Assembly: GCF_024505165.1 (NCBI RefSeq)
Contig: NZ_JANIBK010000017.1
Coordinates: 1 to 49,739, forward strand
Origin: Methylomonas rivi
Lineage (GTDB): Bacteria; Pseudomonadota; Gammaproteobacteria; Methylococcales; Methylomonadaceae
Direction of reading: 5' to 3'
DNA: 49,739 nucleotides
Shown here: positions 34,800 through 43,803 of the stretch, in pieces
Layout of the letters: every line of letters starts with the position of its first letter
How positions within the stretch are numbered: the first letter of the stretch is position 1
Made by a program: the position numbers and the translations under genes
The notes under the pieces: model-generated
Seen by the model: the letters and a program-made list of their open reading frames with translations, nothing else
What the model was told of the DNA's origin: nothing
The model's database searches: none

Positions 34800-37541
34800 A
34801 TGTCCGCACATTCCGCCAACACTCTGATTCTGGTCGACGGCTCGTCGTTTTTATTCCGCGCCTTTCATGCCGTGCCGCCGTTGAGCAATGCCCAGGGCCT
34901 GCCGACCAATGCCGTTTACGGCGTCTCCAACATGCTGCGCAAATTGATCAACGATTACGACACGCCCTACGTCACGGTGGTATTCGACGCGCCGGGCAAA
35001 ACCTTTCGGCACGACTTATACGATCAATACAAGGCGCACCGGCCGCCGATGCCGGACGATTTACGGGTGCAGATTCAACCTTTGCACGACTTGATTCGGG
35101 CGCTAGGTCTGCCGCTAATCATCGAACACGGCGTGGAAGCCGACGATGTACTGGGCAGTCTGGCGCAAAATGCCGCCCGGCAAGGCTTCCATGTGGTGAT
35201 TTCCACCGGCGACAAGGACATGGCGCAACTGGTCACCGAACAAATCACGCTGGAAAACTCCATGACCAACACCCGCATGGATATTGCCGGTGTGGTGGAA
35301 AAATTCGGCGTCAAACCCGAGCAAATTATCGACTATCTGGCCTTGATGGGCGATACGGTGGATAACATTCCCGGTGTGCCCAAGGTCGGCCCGAAAACCG
35401 CCGCCAAATGGCTGCAGCAATACGACACACTGGACAACTTGATTGCGCATGCCGACGACATCAAAGGCAAGATCGGCGACAATTTGCGCGAGGCTTTGTC
35501 GCAACTTCCGCTGTCGCGGCAATTGACCACCATTAAATGCGACACAGCCTTGCACTACAGCCTGGACGATTTGAAACGCCGGGAGCCGGACATCGCCGCG
35601 TTGAAGCAACAGCTGGGGCATTTGGGCTTCGGCAGCTGGTTGAAGACTTTGAACGGCAATGGCTCAACGCCCGCTACAATGGACGAAGCTCAATCGGCCT
35701 CCTCAACGGAGAAGCCGCCGGCTTCCGCGGCAAGCCGCGATTATCGAACCGTCCTCACCCAAGCCGATTTCGATGCTTGGCTGGATAAACTCCGGCAGGC
35801 CGAACTGTTTGCCTTCGACACCGAAACCACCAGCCTGAATTACAGCGATGCCGAAATCGTCGGGATCTCGTTCGCGGTGGAAGCGGGGCAGGCGGCCTAT
35901 GTGCCGTTGGCGCATGATTATCCCGAGGTTCCCGTTCAATTGGACAGACAAACCGTACTCGAGGCGCTGCGGCCACTATTGGAAGACCCGGCAAAACCCA
36001 AATTGGGTCAAAACCTGAAATACGACGCCCACGTGCTGGCCAACCACGGCATCAGCCTGCGCGGCGTCCAACACGACACCATGCTGGAATCCTATGTATT
36101 GAACAGCACCGCCAGCAAACACAACATGGACGATCTGGCCAAGCATTATCTGGGCGTGGACACCATTCATTTCGAGGACGTGGCCGGCAAGGGCGCCAAG
36201 CAGATCGGCTTTCAGGAAGTGCCGATCGAACAGGCCGGACAGTATGCGGCGGAAGACGCCGACATCACGCTACGTTTGCACCAAACTCTGTCGGCGCAAT
36301 TGCAACAGCTGCCGCGTTTATGGGATTTATACAAAGACATCGAAATTCCGCTGATAGACGTGCTGGTGCGTATCGAGGAAAACGGCGTACTGATCGACAG
36401 TGCCATGCTGGATCAGCAAAGCCTGGAGCTGGCCAATCGCATGATAGGTATCGAACAACAGGCCCACGATCTGGCCGGCTCGGCGTTTAATCTGGGTTCG
36501 CCGAAACAAATTCAGGAAATTTTGTACGACCGCCTGAACCTGCCGGTGCTGAAAAAAACCCCGAAAGGCCAGCCGTCCACCGACGAATCGGTATTGCAAG
36601 AACTGGCCGTGGATTATGCCTTGCCCCGGCTGATTCTGGAATTTCGCGGCATGAGCAAGCTGAAATCCACCTATACCGAAAAATTGCCGCAGCAGATCAA
36701 CCGCAGGACCGGGCGGGTGCATACCTCTTACCACCAAGCCGTGGCCGCCACCGGGCGCTTGTCGTCGTCCGACCCCAATTTGCAGAACATTCCGATCCGC
36801 AGCGAAGAAGGCCGCAAAATACGCCAGGCCTTTATCGCCCCTACGGGCTACAAAATCGTCGCCGCCGACTATTCGCAAATCGAGCTGCGCATCATGGCGC
36901 ACTTGTCCGGCGACGCCGGCTTGCTGGCGGCATTTTCGCAGGGCGTGGACGTGCACAGCGCCACGGCGGCGGAAGTTTTCGAAGTCGATCTGGATCAAGT
37001 CACTCACGATTTACGTCGCTCCGCCAAGGCCATTAACTTCGGCTTGATTTACGGCATGTCGGCTTTCGGCCTGGCGCAACAGCTGGGATTGTCCCGCAAC
37101 CAGGCGCAAGCCTATATTGATCTATACTTTAGCCGCTATCCCGGGGTGAAACTGTACATGGACAACATCCGCGAACAAGCAAAGCAACTGGGCTATGTAG
37201 AGACCCTTTTCGGCCGCCGCCTGTATTTGCCGGACATCAACGCCCGCAACGCCGCGCAACGCCAATATGCCGAGCGCACCGCCATCAACGCGCCGATGCA
37301 GGGCACCGCCGCCGACATCATCAAGCGGGCCATGATTGCCTGCGATGCCTGGATACGCGACAGCAAGGCCGATGTAAAAATGATCATGCAGGTGCATGAC
37401 GAGTTGGTGTTTGAAGTAGCCGAAGCGCAATTGGCCGGCTGCATGGCCGAGATTCGCGGCATCATGTCGGCCGCGGCCGATTTACAGGTGCCGCTGCTGG
37501 TGGAAGTGGGTTGCGGCGAGAATTGGGACCAAGCGCATTAA
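34800..37541 (+). CDS. polA: DNA polymerase I
   Basis: 913 residues, full length. The 5' nuclease domain (about 1-290) has LILVDGSSFLFRAFHA and ISTGDKDMAQLV. The 3'-5' proofreading exonuclease (about 310-500) keeps its acidic residues (FAFDTETTSLN, LKYDAHVL and YAAEDADITL), so it should proofread. The polymerase domain (about 510-913) has SSDPNLQNIPIR, DYSQIELRIMAHLSGD, RRSAKAINFGLIYGMSAFGL and MQVHDELVFEV. ATG 34800 gives the standard N-terminus; no strong ribosome site is visible. It functions in repair and in maturing Okazaki fragments. engB lies three genes downstream, as polA and engB neighbour each other in many gammaproteobacteria. Confidence 0.99.
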   Translation: MSAHSANTLILVDGSSFLFRAFHAVPPLSNAQGLPTNAVYGVSNMLRKLINDYDTPYVTVVFDAPGKTFRHDLYDQYKAHRPPMPDDLRVQIQPLHDLIRALGLPLIIEHGVEADDVLGSLAQNAARQGFHVVISTGDKDMAQLVTEQITLENSMTNTRMDIAGVVEKFGVKPEQIIDYLALMGDTVDNIPGVPKVGPKTAAKWLQQYDTLDNLIAHADDIKGKIGDNLREALSQLPLSRQLTTIKCDTALHYSLDDLKRREPDIAALKQQLGHLGFGSWLKTLNGNGSTPATMDEAQSASSTEKPPASAASRDYRTVLTQADFDAWLDKLRQAELFAFDTETTSLNYSDAEIVGISFAVEAGQAAYVPLAHDYPEVPVQLDRQTVLEALRPLLEDPAKPKLGQNLKYDAHVLANHGISLRGVQHDTMLESYVLNSTASKHNMDDLAKHYLGVDTIHFEDVAGKGAKQIGFQEVPIEQAGQYAAEDADITLRLHQTLSAQLQQLPRLWDLYKDIEIPLIDVLVRIEENGVLIDSAMLDQQSLELANRMIGIEQQAHDLAGSAFNLGSPKQIQEILYDRLNLPVLKKTPKGQPSTDESVLQELAVDYALPRLILEFRGMSKLKSTYTEKLPQQINRRTGRVHTSYHQAVAATGRLSSSDPNLQNIPIRSEEGRKIRQAFIAPTGYKIVAADYSQIELRIMAHLSGDAGLLAAFSQGVDVHSATAAEVFEVDLDQVTHDLRRSAKAINFGLIYGMSAFGLAQQLGLSRNQAQAYIDLYFSRYPGVKLYMDNIREQAKQLGYVETLFGRRLYLPDINARNAAQRQYAERTAINAPMQGTAADIIKRAMIACDAWIRDSKADVKMIMQVHDELVFEVAEAQLAGCMAEIRGIMSAAADLQVPLLVEVGCGENWDQAH

Positions 37542-37556
37542 CGGGGGATTAACGTT

Positions 37557-38399
37557 TTGACCAGCCTGGATGAAGAGCAGTTATTGGCATTTGTCGACAA
37601 AATGCCTGCCTTCCGCGGTAGCGTACAGCGTTTGCTGGTGTTGGCGGCCGATCTGGATGCCGATAGCCGGGAAATCGTCCAGGTGATCGAAACCGACCCG
37701 TTGATGACGGTGAAAATTCTGAAAGTGATCAATTCGCCGTTCTATGGCCTGGCGCAAAAAATCAGCTCCGTGCAGCGCGCGGTGGTGCACCTGGGTATCA
37801 ACACCATTAAGAACCTGGCCTTGTCGGTGGCCGCCATCGGCGTATTACCCAGCCAAAACCAAGCCGGCTTCGATACGCACGCCTTCCTGTTGCATTCTTT
37901 GACCAGCGCCGCCCTCTGCAAACTGTTGGCCGAACGCCTGAACGTTTCGTCTATGCAAAGCAGCGATTATTTCGTGGCCGGCTTATTGCACGACTTCGGT
38001 AAGATCGTGTTCGCGGAATTTATACCCGCCACCTATAAACAGGTTTTGCATGCCGCTCGCGCACAGGAAATAAACCTGTTTCAGGCAGAGCTCGATCTTT
38101 TGGGTACGGACCATAGCCGGGCCGGCAAGCTGCTGGCGCAGCATTGGGGTCTGGCCGATGAATTGATCGAAGCCATCGACCACCACCACAGCGAACATCG
38201 GCATACGCAGTTGGGCGACTGCCTGTTCGCCGCCAATCAAATCAGCAAAAAATTGCAGTTCGGTTTTGCCGGCAACCCGGTAGTCGATGAATTGCCGCCC
38301 GGCACGGCGCGCGTTTTCGGCATGAATTTGGAGGGTTTGATCGCCGACCTGGGCGACCTGTCTCCGATCAAAAACGAAGCCTTGGCTTTTATCGATTAG
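37557..38399 (+). CDS. HDOD domain protein
   Basis: 280 residues. The HDOD fold covers about 10-210: LVDKMPAFRGSVQRLLVLA-like opening, EIVQVIETDPLMTVKILKVIN, LGINTIKNLALSVA, VAGLLHDFGKIVFAEF and HSRAGKLLAQHWGL. The His-Asp pair of HD hydrolases is retained in LLHDFGK, though most HDOD proteins are thought not to be enzymes. The start is TTG at 37557, with GGGGG nine bases upstream. HDOD proteins take part in signalling linked to c-di-GMP, motility or stress. It follows polA by 15 bp and the MBL gene follows it by 12 bp, so the three may be co-transcribed. Confidence 0.9.
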   Translation: MTSLDEEQLLAFVDKMPAFRGSVQRLLVLAADLDADSREIVQVIETDPLMTVKILKVINSPFYGLAQKISSVQRAVVHLGINTIKNLALSVAAIGVLPSQNQAGFDTHAFLLHSLTSAALCKLLAERLNVSSMQSSDYFVAGLLHDFGKIVFAEFIPATYKQVLHAARAQEINLFQAELDLLGTDHSRAGKLLAQHWGLADELIEAIDHHHSEHRHTQLGDCLFAANQISKKLQFGFAGNPVVDELPPGTARVFGMNLEGLIADLGDLSPIKNEALAFID

Positions 38400-38411
38400 G
38401 CGGGGCGGGCG

Positions 38412-39296
38412 ATGAAATTCAAATTTTGGGGCGTCAGAGGCTCCATTCCCACCCCCGGCCCCAACACTGTCGAATACGGCGGCAACACCACCTGCATCGA
38501 AGTCAAAAACGCCAGTAACGATCTGTTGATTCTGGATGCCGGCACCGGCATTTTCGCCTTGGCGCAAACCCTGGGGCAGGCGCCCGTCGTCGCGCACATT
38601 TTGATTACCCATACCCATTGGGACCATATTCAGGGCCTGCCGTTTTTCCTGCCCTTGTTGTCCGCGCAAAATCAAATCCACCTTTACGGCGGCATGGACC
38701 CGGTCACGCAGCAGGGTATCGAAAGGGCTTTAACCGTCCAGCTGCAATACAGCTACTTTCCTATCATCGAATCGCAGTTGAAAGCCGAGGTGCATTACCA
38801 CACTCTCAGGCCCGGCGAAGCCTTACAAATCGGCAGCACCAAAATCACGCCGACGGTATTGAACCACCCGGTATTGAATCTAGGGTACCGGCTGGACGAT
38901 AGCGACGGCGGTTCGCTGTTTTTTACCGGCGATTACGAAGCCCCTTGCAACCTCTATTCCGCCGACGATCCGGACTACGTTTCCAACCAGCAATTTATCG
39001 AAGCCAGATTGCGCGAAGTGCATGCCGCCATGCGGGGCGTGGACGCGCTGATAGTGGATTCGTCCTACACCGATGCCGAATACGTTAAAAAAGCCGGCTG
39101 GGGCCATGGCACCTATGGCGCCGCCTTACAACTGGCCCGGCAGGTACAGGCGAAAAAACTGTTTTTGACCCACCATGAACCTACCCGTAGCGACCGGGAA
39201 TTGGAAGCGATTTTTCGGGATGTCCTGGCCAAGGCCGGCCCGACGGATTTTGAGATTGCGCTGGCTCGGGAAGGCGTCGAGCATGTATTGCGCTAA
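38412..39296 (+). CDS. MBL-fold metallohydrolase
   Basis: 294 residues with the metallo-beta-lactamase fold. [17 protein letters not shown] opens it, followed by [17 protein letters not shown] and the zinc motif [12 protein letters not shown] (HxHxDH). Later come [20 protein letters not shown] and [11 protein letters not shown], with further His and Asp ligands. The GVRGS opening is typical of the branch that includes class-II cAMP phosphodiesterases and RNase Z-like enzymes. A nucleotide or phosphodiester substrate is likely but not proven. Its stop overlaps the convergent engB stop by 4 bp. Confidence 0.92.
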   Translation: MKFKFWGVRGSIPTPGPNTVEYGGNTTCIEVKNASNDLLILDAGTGIFALAQTLGQAPVVAHILITHTHWDHIQGLPFFLPLLSAQNQIHLYGGMDPVTQQGIERALTVQLQYSYFPIIESQLKAEVHYHTLRPGEALQIGSTKITPTVLNHPVLNLGYRLDDSDGGSLFFTGDYEAPCNLYSADDPDYVSNQQFIEARLREVHAAMRGVDALIVDSSYTDAEYVKKAGWGHGTYGAALQLARQVQAKKLFLTHHEPTRSDRELEAIFRDVLAKAGPTDFEIALAREGVEHVLR

Positions 39297-39910
39297 GCCG
39301 GTTTTTCAGCCGTATTGAACCCGAACCATTCGTCCAGCAGTTGGTGAATATCCTCGACACCGGTTTTATTCAAGGCGGAAAACAACTGCAAGGTCACGGT
39401 AATGCTGCTCCGGCCCAATTCCCGCTGCACGGCCAGCAGGGTGTTTTTGGCGGCGCCGAATTTTAACTTGTCCGCCTTGGTCAGCAAAATATGCAAAGGT
39501 TGACCGGTATGCTCGCACCATTCCACCATTTGCCAGTCGAATTCGGTCATGGGGTGGCGGATGTCCATTACCAACACTATGCCGCAGAGGGCTTGGCGGT
39601 TTTTCAGGTAGTTTTCCATCATTTTTTGCCAATCGCGCTTAACCGCCACCGGCACCTTGGCGTAGCCGTAGCCGGGCAAATCGACCAGCTTGCGTTGTGC
39701 GTCTATTTCGAAAAAATTCAGCAGCTGGGTGCGGCCGGGGGTTTTACTGACTCTGGCCAATGCGGTTTGCTGTACCAAGGTGTTGATGGCGCTGGACTTG
39801 CCGGCGTTGGAACGCCCGGCAAAAGCGATCTCCATGCCTTGATCGGGAGGCGCATCCTGCAAGCGGGGCGCGCTGTTGATGAATTTGGCCTGATGGTAGA
39901 TTGGATTCAT
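39293..39910 (-). CDS. engB: Ribosome biogenesis GTPase EngB (YihA/YsxC)
   Basis: 205 residues, normal size. TRAFAC GTPase motifs are present: G1 [14 protein letters not shown]3 LVDLPGYG, G4 LTKADKL and G5 near [10 protein letters not shown]. The [14 protein letters not shown] start is typical. It binds GTP and helps assemble the 50S subunit, and is usually essential. It is divergent from cytochrome c4, as in Pseudomonas, and convergent with the MBL gene. Confidence 0.98.
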   Translation of the reverse strand: MNPIYHQAKFINSAPRLQDAPPDQGMEIAFAGRSNAGKSSAINTLVQQTALARVSKTPGRTQLLNFFEIDAQRKLVDLPGYGYAKVPVAVKRDWQKMMENYLKNRQALCGIVLVMDIRHPMTEFDWQMVEWCEHTGQPLHILLTKADKLKFGAAKNTLLAVQRELGRSSITVTLQLFSALNKTGVEDIHQLLDEWFGFNTAEKPA

Positions 39911-40020
39911 CGCTGTCTCGCTTAAGGGTTATAAATCGGTTAGAATCCGGGCATTATAGCGTCCGGCAGTATATTTAAGGCTGCTTGTCGTCGATTAACC
40001 TTCCTGAACAGGGGCCAATA

Positions 40021-40701
40021 ATGATAAAAAAACTGCTGACTGTTTCCATTGCCTTGGCGCTTGCCACCAGCACCGGTTTTGTTTATGCGCAAGGTAATGC
40101 CGGCGCGGGTAAAGAAAAAGCCGCGTCTTGCGCGGGTTGTCATGGCGAAGACGGCAACAGCATGATGCCGGGCTTTCCAAAACTTGCCGGCCAACACCAG
40201 GGTTATCTGGTCAAGCAATTAAAGGCTTTCAAGGGCGGCGAGCGTATTTCGCCGATGATGGCCCCGCTGGCGATGGGGCTTGACGAGAAGAGCATGGAAG
40301 AGATTGCCGCTTATTACGCTTCGCAAAAAATCTCCACCAACCCCGCCCCTGTTTTACCGGCCGGCGATGAAGACGATGATAAAGCGGCCAAAACCGATGA
40401 GGAAAAGCAAGCCGAGCTGGCTAACTTGATCGAGCAGGGCAGCGATTTATACCGCAACGGCAACATCGGCCGCGAAGTCTCGGCTTGCGTGGCTTGCCAC
40501 GGCCCGTATGCGGAAGGCAATAAACCGGCCGCGTACCCGGCCTTGCATTCTCAACATGCCGACTATTTGATCAAAACGCTGACCGACTTTAAAAACGGCG
40601 CCCGCAGCAATAACCGCGAAAACATGATGCATATGATCGCCAAAAAAATGACCGATGAAGACATCAAAGCCGTGGCCTACTACATCTCGACCATGAAATA
40701 A
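40021..40701 (+). CDS. Dihaem cytochrome c4
   Basis: 226 residues from ATG 40021, where a normal signal peptide begins (IKKLLTVSIALALATSTGFVYA). Two haem-binding motifs, CAGCH (about 37) and CVACH (about 155), each follow the class I pattern and give two similar domains with Met ligands (MMPGF and similar). Between them lies an unusual acidic linker (GDEDDDKAAKTDEE). It carries electrons from the bc1 complex to terminal oxidases in the periplasm. The order engB-c4-(System II genes)-dsbA is conserved in gammaproteobacteria. A double hairpin follows the stop. Confidence 0.96.
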   Translation: MIKKLLTVSIALALATSTGFVYAQGNAGAGKEKAASCAGCHGEDGNSMMPGFPKLAGQHQGYLVKQLKAFKGGERISPMMAPLAMGLDEKSMEEIAAYYASQKISTNPAPVLPAGDEDDDKAAKTDEEKQAELANLIEQGSDLYRNGNIGREVSACVACHGPYAEGNKPAAYPALHSQHADYLIKTLTDFKNGARSNNRENMMHMIAKKMTDEDIKAVAYYISTMK

Positions 40702-40719
40702 CCGGCCACGGTTAGCCGC

Positions 40720-40772
40720 TCCGGCGGATTCGGCCGCCGGAACTCAATAAATCCCCGTCTGGGACGGGGATT
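40720..40772 (+). terminator. Tandem hairpins after cytochrome c4
   Basis: TCCGGCGG/CCGCCGGA (40720-40741) is followed by a 10-bp perfect stem, AATCCCCGTC/GACGGGGATT, with a 3-nt loop (40750-40772). There is no T-tract. It separates cytochrome c4 from the decayed maturation gene. Confidence 0.6.
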
Positions 40773-40791
40773 GTAAGAAAGTCCTTAGTTC

Positions 40792-41547
40792 ATGCCGCAA
40801 TCGACCTTTCCTATTCTGCCGCGCTTTTCAGGTTCGATGAACCTGGCGATTGCCGTAGCCGCGGCGATAGGCACGGTGGTGCAACAAAATCAGCCTTATC
40901 CCGATTATGTTTTGAAATTCGGGCCGTTCAATGTCAATCCCGATCCCGGTGGCGAGAAAAAATTCGTCAATCTCGGCCCCAGCTTCCAATACAAGCTCCG
41001 CCAGGCCGACGAATATCCGACCTTGCAACCCCACGGACGATTGTTCTATCTGCGCGGCGGTCGGCATTCAACCCTTAATACCGGCCTTGAACAGTTATTG
41101 GATGAAAATCCACGTATCGGCTAATTTCGTCGGTTACGGAGCATTTTCCCTGGCGGCCATGATAGGCTTGGTATATGTATTAAAATGCCGAATCGGGGCC
41201 GCCAATCCGGCGGGGGCATTATCCGTCAGACTGCCGGAACTCGCTTTGTTGGACGGCTTGATGCATAAAGCATCGCCTTGGGATTTGCTTTTTTCACTCT
41301 GGCAACCATACTCGGTGCGTTATGGGCGGCGGAGGCCTGGGGCGGCTATTGGTCCTGGGACCCTAAGGAAACCTGGGCGCTGATCGTCCTGGTTGAATTA
41401 CGCCGCCTGGCTGCACATGCGGCCGACCAAGGGCTGGAGCGGCAAACCCATGGCCCGGTGGGCGATAATCGCTTTTTTGTCACCCTGTTTGCGTTTCTGG
41501 GCGTGAACATGTTTTTATCTGGTTTACATTCTTACGGAGAACTTTGA
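40792..41547 (+). pseudogene. Decayed System II cytochrome c maturation gene (ResB and CcsA/ResC remnants)
   Basis: Fragments of two genes are visible. ResB: FSGSMNLAIAVAAAIGTVV then NQPYPDYVLKFGPF (its N-terminus), joined across a large deletion to GGEKKFVNLGPSFQYKLR and GRLFYLRGGR. CcsA: LIPALNSYWMKIHVSANFVG in a second frame from about 41066, then the haem-handling WWD region (AWGGYWSWDPKETWALI) in a third frame after a 1-nt loss near 41270. Just after it, WLNYAAWLHM is recovered only by a one-base shift near 41387, and the frame returns near 41470 to FFVTLFAFLGVNMFLSGLHS. Most of ResB and the N-terminal part of CcsA are gone. The order of parts is as in an intact resB-ccsA locus, so this is decay in place. 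Its stop overlaps the dsbA start. Confidence 0.9.
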
Positions 41548-42152
41548 TGTTGAAAAAAATTGCATTCCTGGCGCTGTTTTGCTTGACCGGTTTAGCCCGC
41601 GCGGAAGGCGGCTACGAAGCCGTATCGCCCGCGCAGCCGGTACAAAATCCGGACAAAATCGAAGTCATCGAGTTTTTCTGGTATGGCTGCCCGCATTGCT
41701 ACAGTCTGGAGCCTTCCTTGGCGGCTTGGCTGAAAACCAAGCCCGCCAATGTCGAGTTTATCCGCCAGCCGGCCGTTTTCAGCGATTTGTGGGGCAAGCA
41801 CGCCAAGGCCTTTTTTACCGCCGAAGCCTTGGGTGTGGGCGAAAAAGTCCATGCCGATTTTTTCGACGCCATTCAAAACAAAAAACAAAAACTGACCTCG
41901 GAAGACGAACTGGGCAAGTTCTTTGCTGCTCACGGGGTAAAGGATGAGGATTTCCGCGCCGCCTACAACTCGTTTATGGTCGACGCCAAAATGCGCCAAG
42001 CTGAAACCATGGCGGCCCGCTACGGCATCAGCGGCGTACCGGCCATCATCGTCAACGGCAAGTACAGAGTAACGGCAACCACCGCCAAATCCCAGGAAAA
42101 TATGATTGCCGTTACCAGTCAGCTGATTCAACAGGAATCGCAAGCCAAATAA
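41547..42152 (+). CDS. dsbA: Thiol:disulfide interchange protein DsbA
   Basis: 201 residues with a signal peptide (LKKIAFLALFCLTGLARA). The active site is FFWYGCPHCYSLEP (CPHC near residue 49), as in E. coli DsbA. The helical insertion follows, and the cis-Pro loop GISGVPAIIVNG is present. ATG 41547 has CGGAG upstream; an upstream TTG adds only one residue. It oxidises Cys pairs in exported proteins in the periplasm. It starts within the stop of the CcsA remnant, so it may once have been translated as part of that operon. Confidence 0.97.
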   Translation: MLKKIAFLALFCLTGLARAEGGYEAVSPAQPVQNPDKIEVIEFFWYGCPHCYSLEPSLAAWLKTKPANVEFIRQPAVFSDLWGKHAKAFFTAEALGVGEKVHADFFDAIQNKKQKLTSEDELGKFFAAHGVKDEDFRAAYNSFMVDAKMRQAETMAARYGISGVPAIIVNGKYRVTATTAKSQENMIAVTSQLIQQESQAK

Positions 42153-42174
42153 ATCCGCCGGTTTTATTGCGTCT

Positions 42175-42200
42175 TTGCCGGCCACTTTTGTTGCCGGCAA
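42175..42200 (+). terminator. Hairpin after dsbA
   Basis: TTGCCGGC and GCCGGCAA form an 8-bp perfect stem around a 10-nt loop, 23 bp after the dsbA stop. The sequence after it has only a short T-rich stretch. Confidence 0.55.
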
Positions 42201-42222
42201 TTCGTTATCGGTAGACTATAAT
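42194..42222 (+). promoter_or_regulatory. Candidate promoter for the GGDEF pair
   Basis: A perfect -10 box, TATAAT (42217-42222), lies 40 bp before the first GGDEF gene. At 17 bp upstream is CCGGCA, a poor -35, so an activator or weak constitutive use is possible. Confidence 0.45.
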
Positions 42223-42262
42223 CACACATCGATTGCCGTTTATTCCGAGGTAATAAGTCTTC

Positions 42263-43792
42263 ATGAGCTTTTTCAAAACTAAGGATGATTTGCCGGTCAA
42301 GTGGAAGGAAAAATACTTCGACTTGCTGGACAGTCAGGAAAAACTTGAGAAAGAATATAAAACCAACCAAGACTTGCTGTGCAAAACGATTATCCGCTTC
42401 GCGCTGGCCGCCAAGGGTTTCAACAAGACGCTTGATCCGCATTTGGATCGTATCCGCGATTTATTAAAAGCCGGCATAAAAACCCAACCATTACGCACCG
42501 AGCTCGAAGTGTTTTCCAATGCCCTAATGGCGATGGAGGACCATTCGAGCAGCAGCCAAGTCGATGCCTCGCTGTTATTCGACTTTTTGGCCGCCCATTT
42601 TCCCGGCCGTTTAGCCGAGCTGCGGAAAATTCGCCAGAGTTATGACGCGCGCGAATTTATTAATCCGCAACGCTTATTCATAGCCTTGGCCGAAATTCTG
42701 GAGGGCGATAATACTCCGCCGGAAGCAGACGATTTTGCCAACGAGCTGGCATTGGCGGACACAAAAGCGATTAGCCAACAGCTGCTTGGATTGTTGGAAA
42801 ACGCCGATTTGCCCCTGGAGTTTCTCGACGAGGGCAACAACCTAAGGCTCCGCTTGCAAAGCGGCCAACCGCTCGGCCCGGTATTTGAAGACGCCGTTAA
42901 CCTGCTGCTCGCGATTAAAAAACATCTGCAGCTTGAGCAACAGGAAATGGCGGATTTTCTGTCGTCTTTAACCGAAGAATTGGCCGAATTGGGTTTAATC
43001 GCCGCGGGCGTGAATATCGCCGCCGAAGATGCGGAGAAAAAACGCAACAACCGGGAACAAGATGTCGCGGCGCAAATGGCCGATTTACAGAAAAAATCCG
43101 CAACCGCCACGCAGTTGGAGCCCTTGAAACAACTGGTCAGCATCCGTTTACACGGTATTAATCAGCAACTGCAATCGTATGCCTTGCAGGAACAATTCGA
43201 ACGAGAGAAAACCCAAAAAGAATTAAGAAATCTGCTGCAGAAAATCAGAGAAATGGAAACGGAAACAACGGAACTGCAATCCCGGCTGGAAGCGGCTCAA
43301 AGCAGAGCAACGCGCGATCCGTTAACCAATTTGCCCAACCGGCTGGCTTTCGAGGAGCGGCTGACCGATGAGATCGCCCGCTCCCACCGTTATGGCACCA
43401 CGCTGATTTTGGCGGTATGGGACATCGATTTTTTTAAAAACATCAACGATACTTACGGTCATAAATCCGGCGACAAAGCCTTGCAGGTGATTGCCAAGTT
43501 GCTGTCCAAGCATTGCCGGGAAGCCGATTTCGTGGCGCGTTTCGGCGGCGAGGAATTCGTTATGCTGCTGCCGGAAACCACGCTACCGTCGGCTTTGAAA
43601 ATGGCGGATAAATTGCGGGAAAACATCGAAAAGAGCAGCTTCCACGCCAACGGAGACAGGCTATCCATTACGCTGTCTTGCGGAATTGCTCAATATAACA
43701 AGGGAGATGACAATGAGTCGCTATTTATTCGGGCGGACGGTGCCTTGTATCAAGCCAAACAGAATGGCCGCAATCGATGTATAGCCATATAA
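42263..43792 (+). CDS. GGDEF diguanylate cyclase with long helical N-terminus
   Basis: 509 residues, soluble. About 1-340 is mainly helical and acidic; the first 90 residues (LCKTIIRFALAAKGFNKTLD) recur in the next gene, and a coiled coil precedes the cyclase domain. The GGDEF domain (about 350-509) has DPLTNLPNRLAFEERL, WDIDFFKNINDTYGHKSGD and FGGEEF (about 427), with the inhibitory RxxD (READ) five residues before. It should therefore make c-di-GMP with product feedback. The position after dsbA matches the Pseudomonas aeruginosa PA5487 (DgcH) locus. No sensor domain is recognised in the N-terminal part. Confidence 0.95.
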   Translation: MSFFKTKDDLPVKWKEKYFDLLDSQEKLEKEYKTNQDLLCKTIIRFALAAKGFNKTLDPHLDRIRDLLKAGIKTQPLRTELEVFSNALMAMEDHSSSSQVDASLLFDFLAAHFPGRLAELRKIRQSYDAREFINPQRLFIALAEILEGDNTPPEADDFANELALADTKAISQQLLGLLENADLPLEFLDEGNNLRLRLQSGQPLGPVFEDAVNLLLAIKKHLQLEQQEMADFLSSLTEELAELGLIAAGVNIAAEDAEKKRNNREQDVAAQMADLQKKSATATQLEPLKQLVSIRLHGINQQLQSYALQEQFEREKTQKELRNLLQKIREMETETTELQSRLEAAQSRATRDPLTNLPNRLAFEERLTDEIARSHRYGTTLILAVWDIDFFKNINDTYGHKSGDKALQVIAKLLSKHCREADFVARFGGEEFVMLLPETTLPSALKMADKLRENIEKSSFHANGDRLSITLSCGIAQYNKGDDNESLFIRADGALYQAKQNGRNRCIAI

Positions 43793-43803
43793 GCTGACAT
43801 GCG

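Noticed and set aside
40792-41124. Intact 110-residue protein
   Set aside because: It is a ResB remnant with an internal deletion and out-of-frame end, followed by CcsA pieces in other frames.
41278-41547. Intact 89-residue CcsA-like protein
   Set aside because: It is only the C-terminal piece of CcsA, and its middle is scrambled by two compensating frameshifts.
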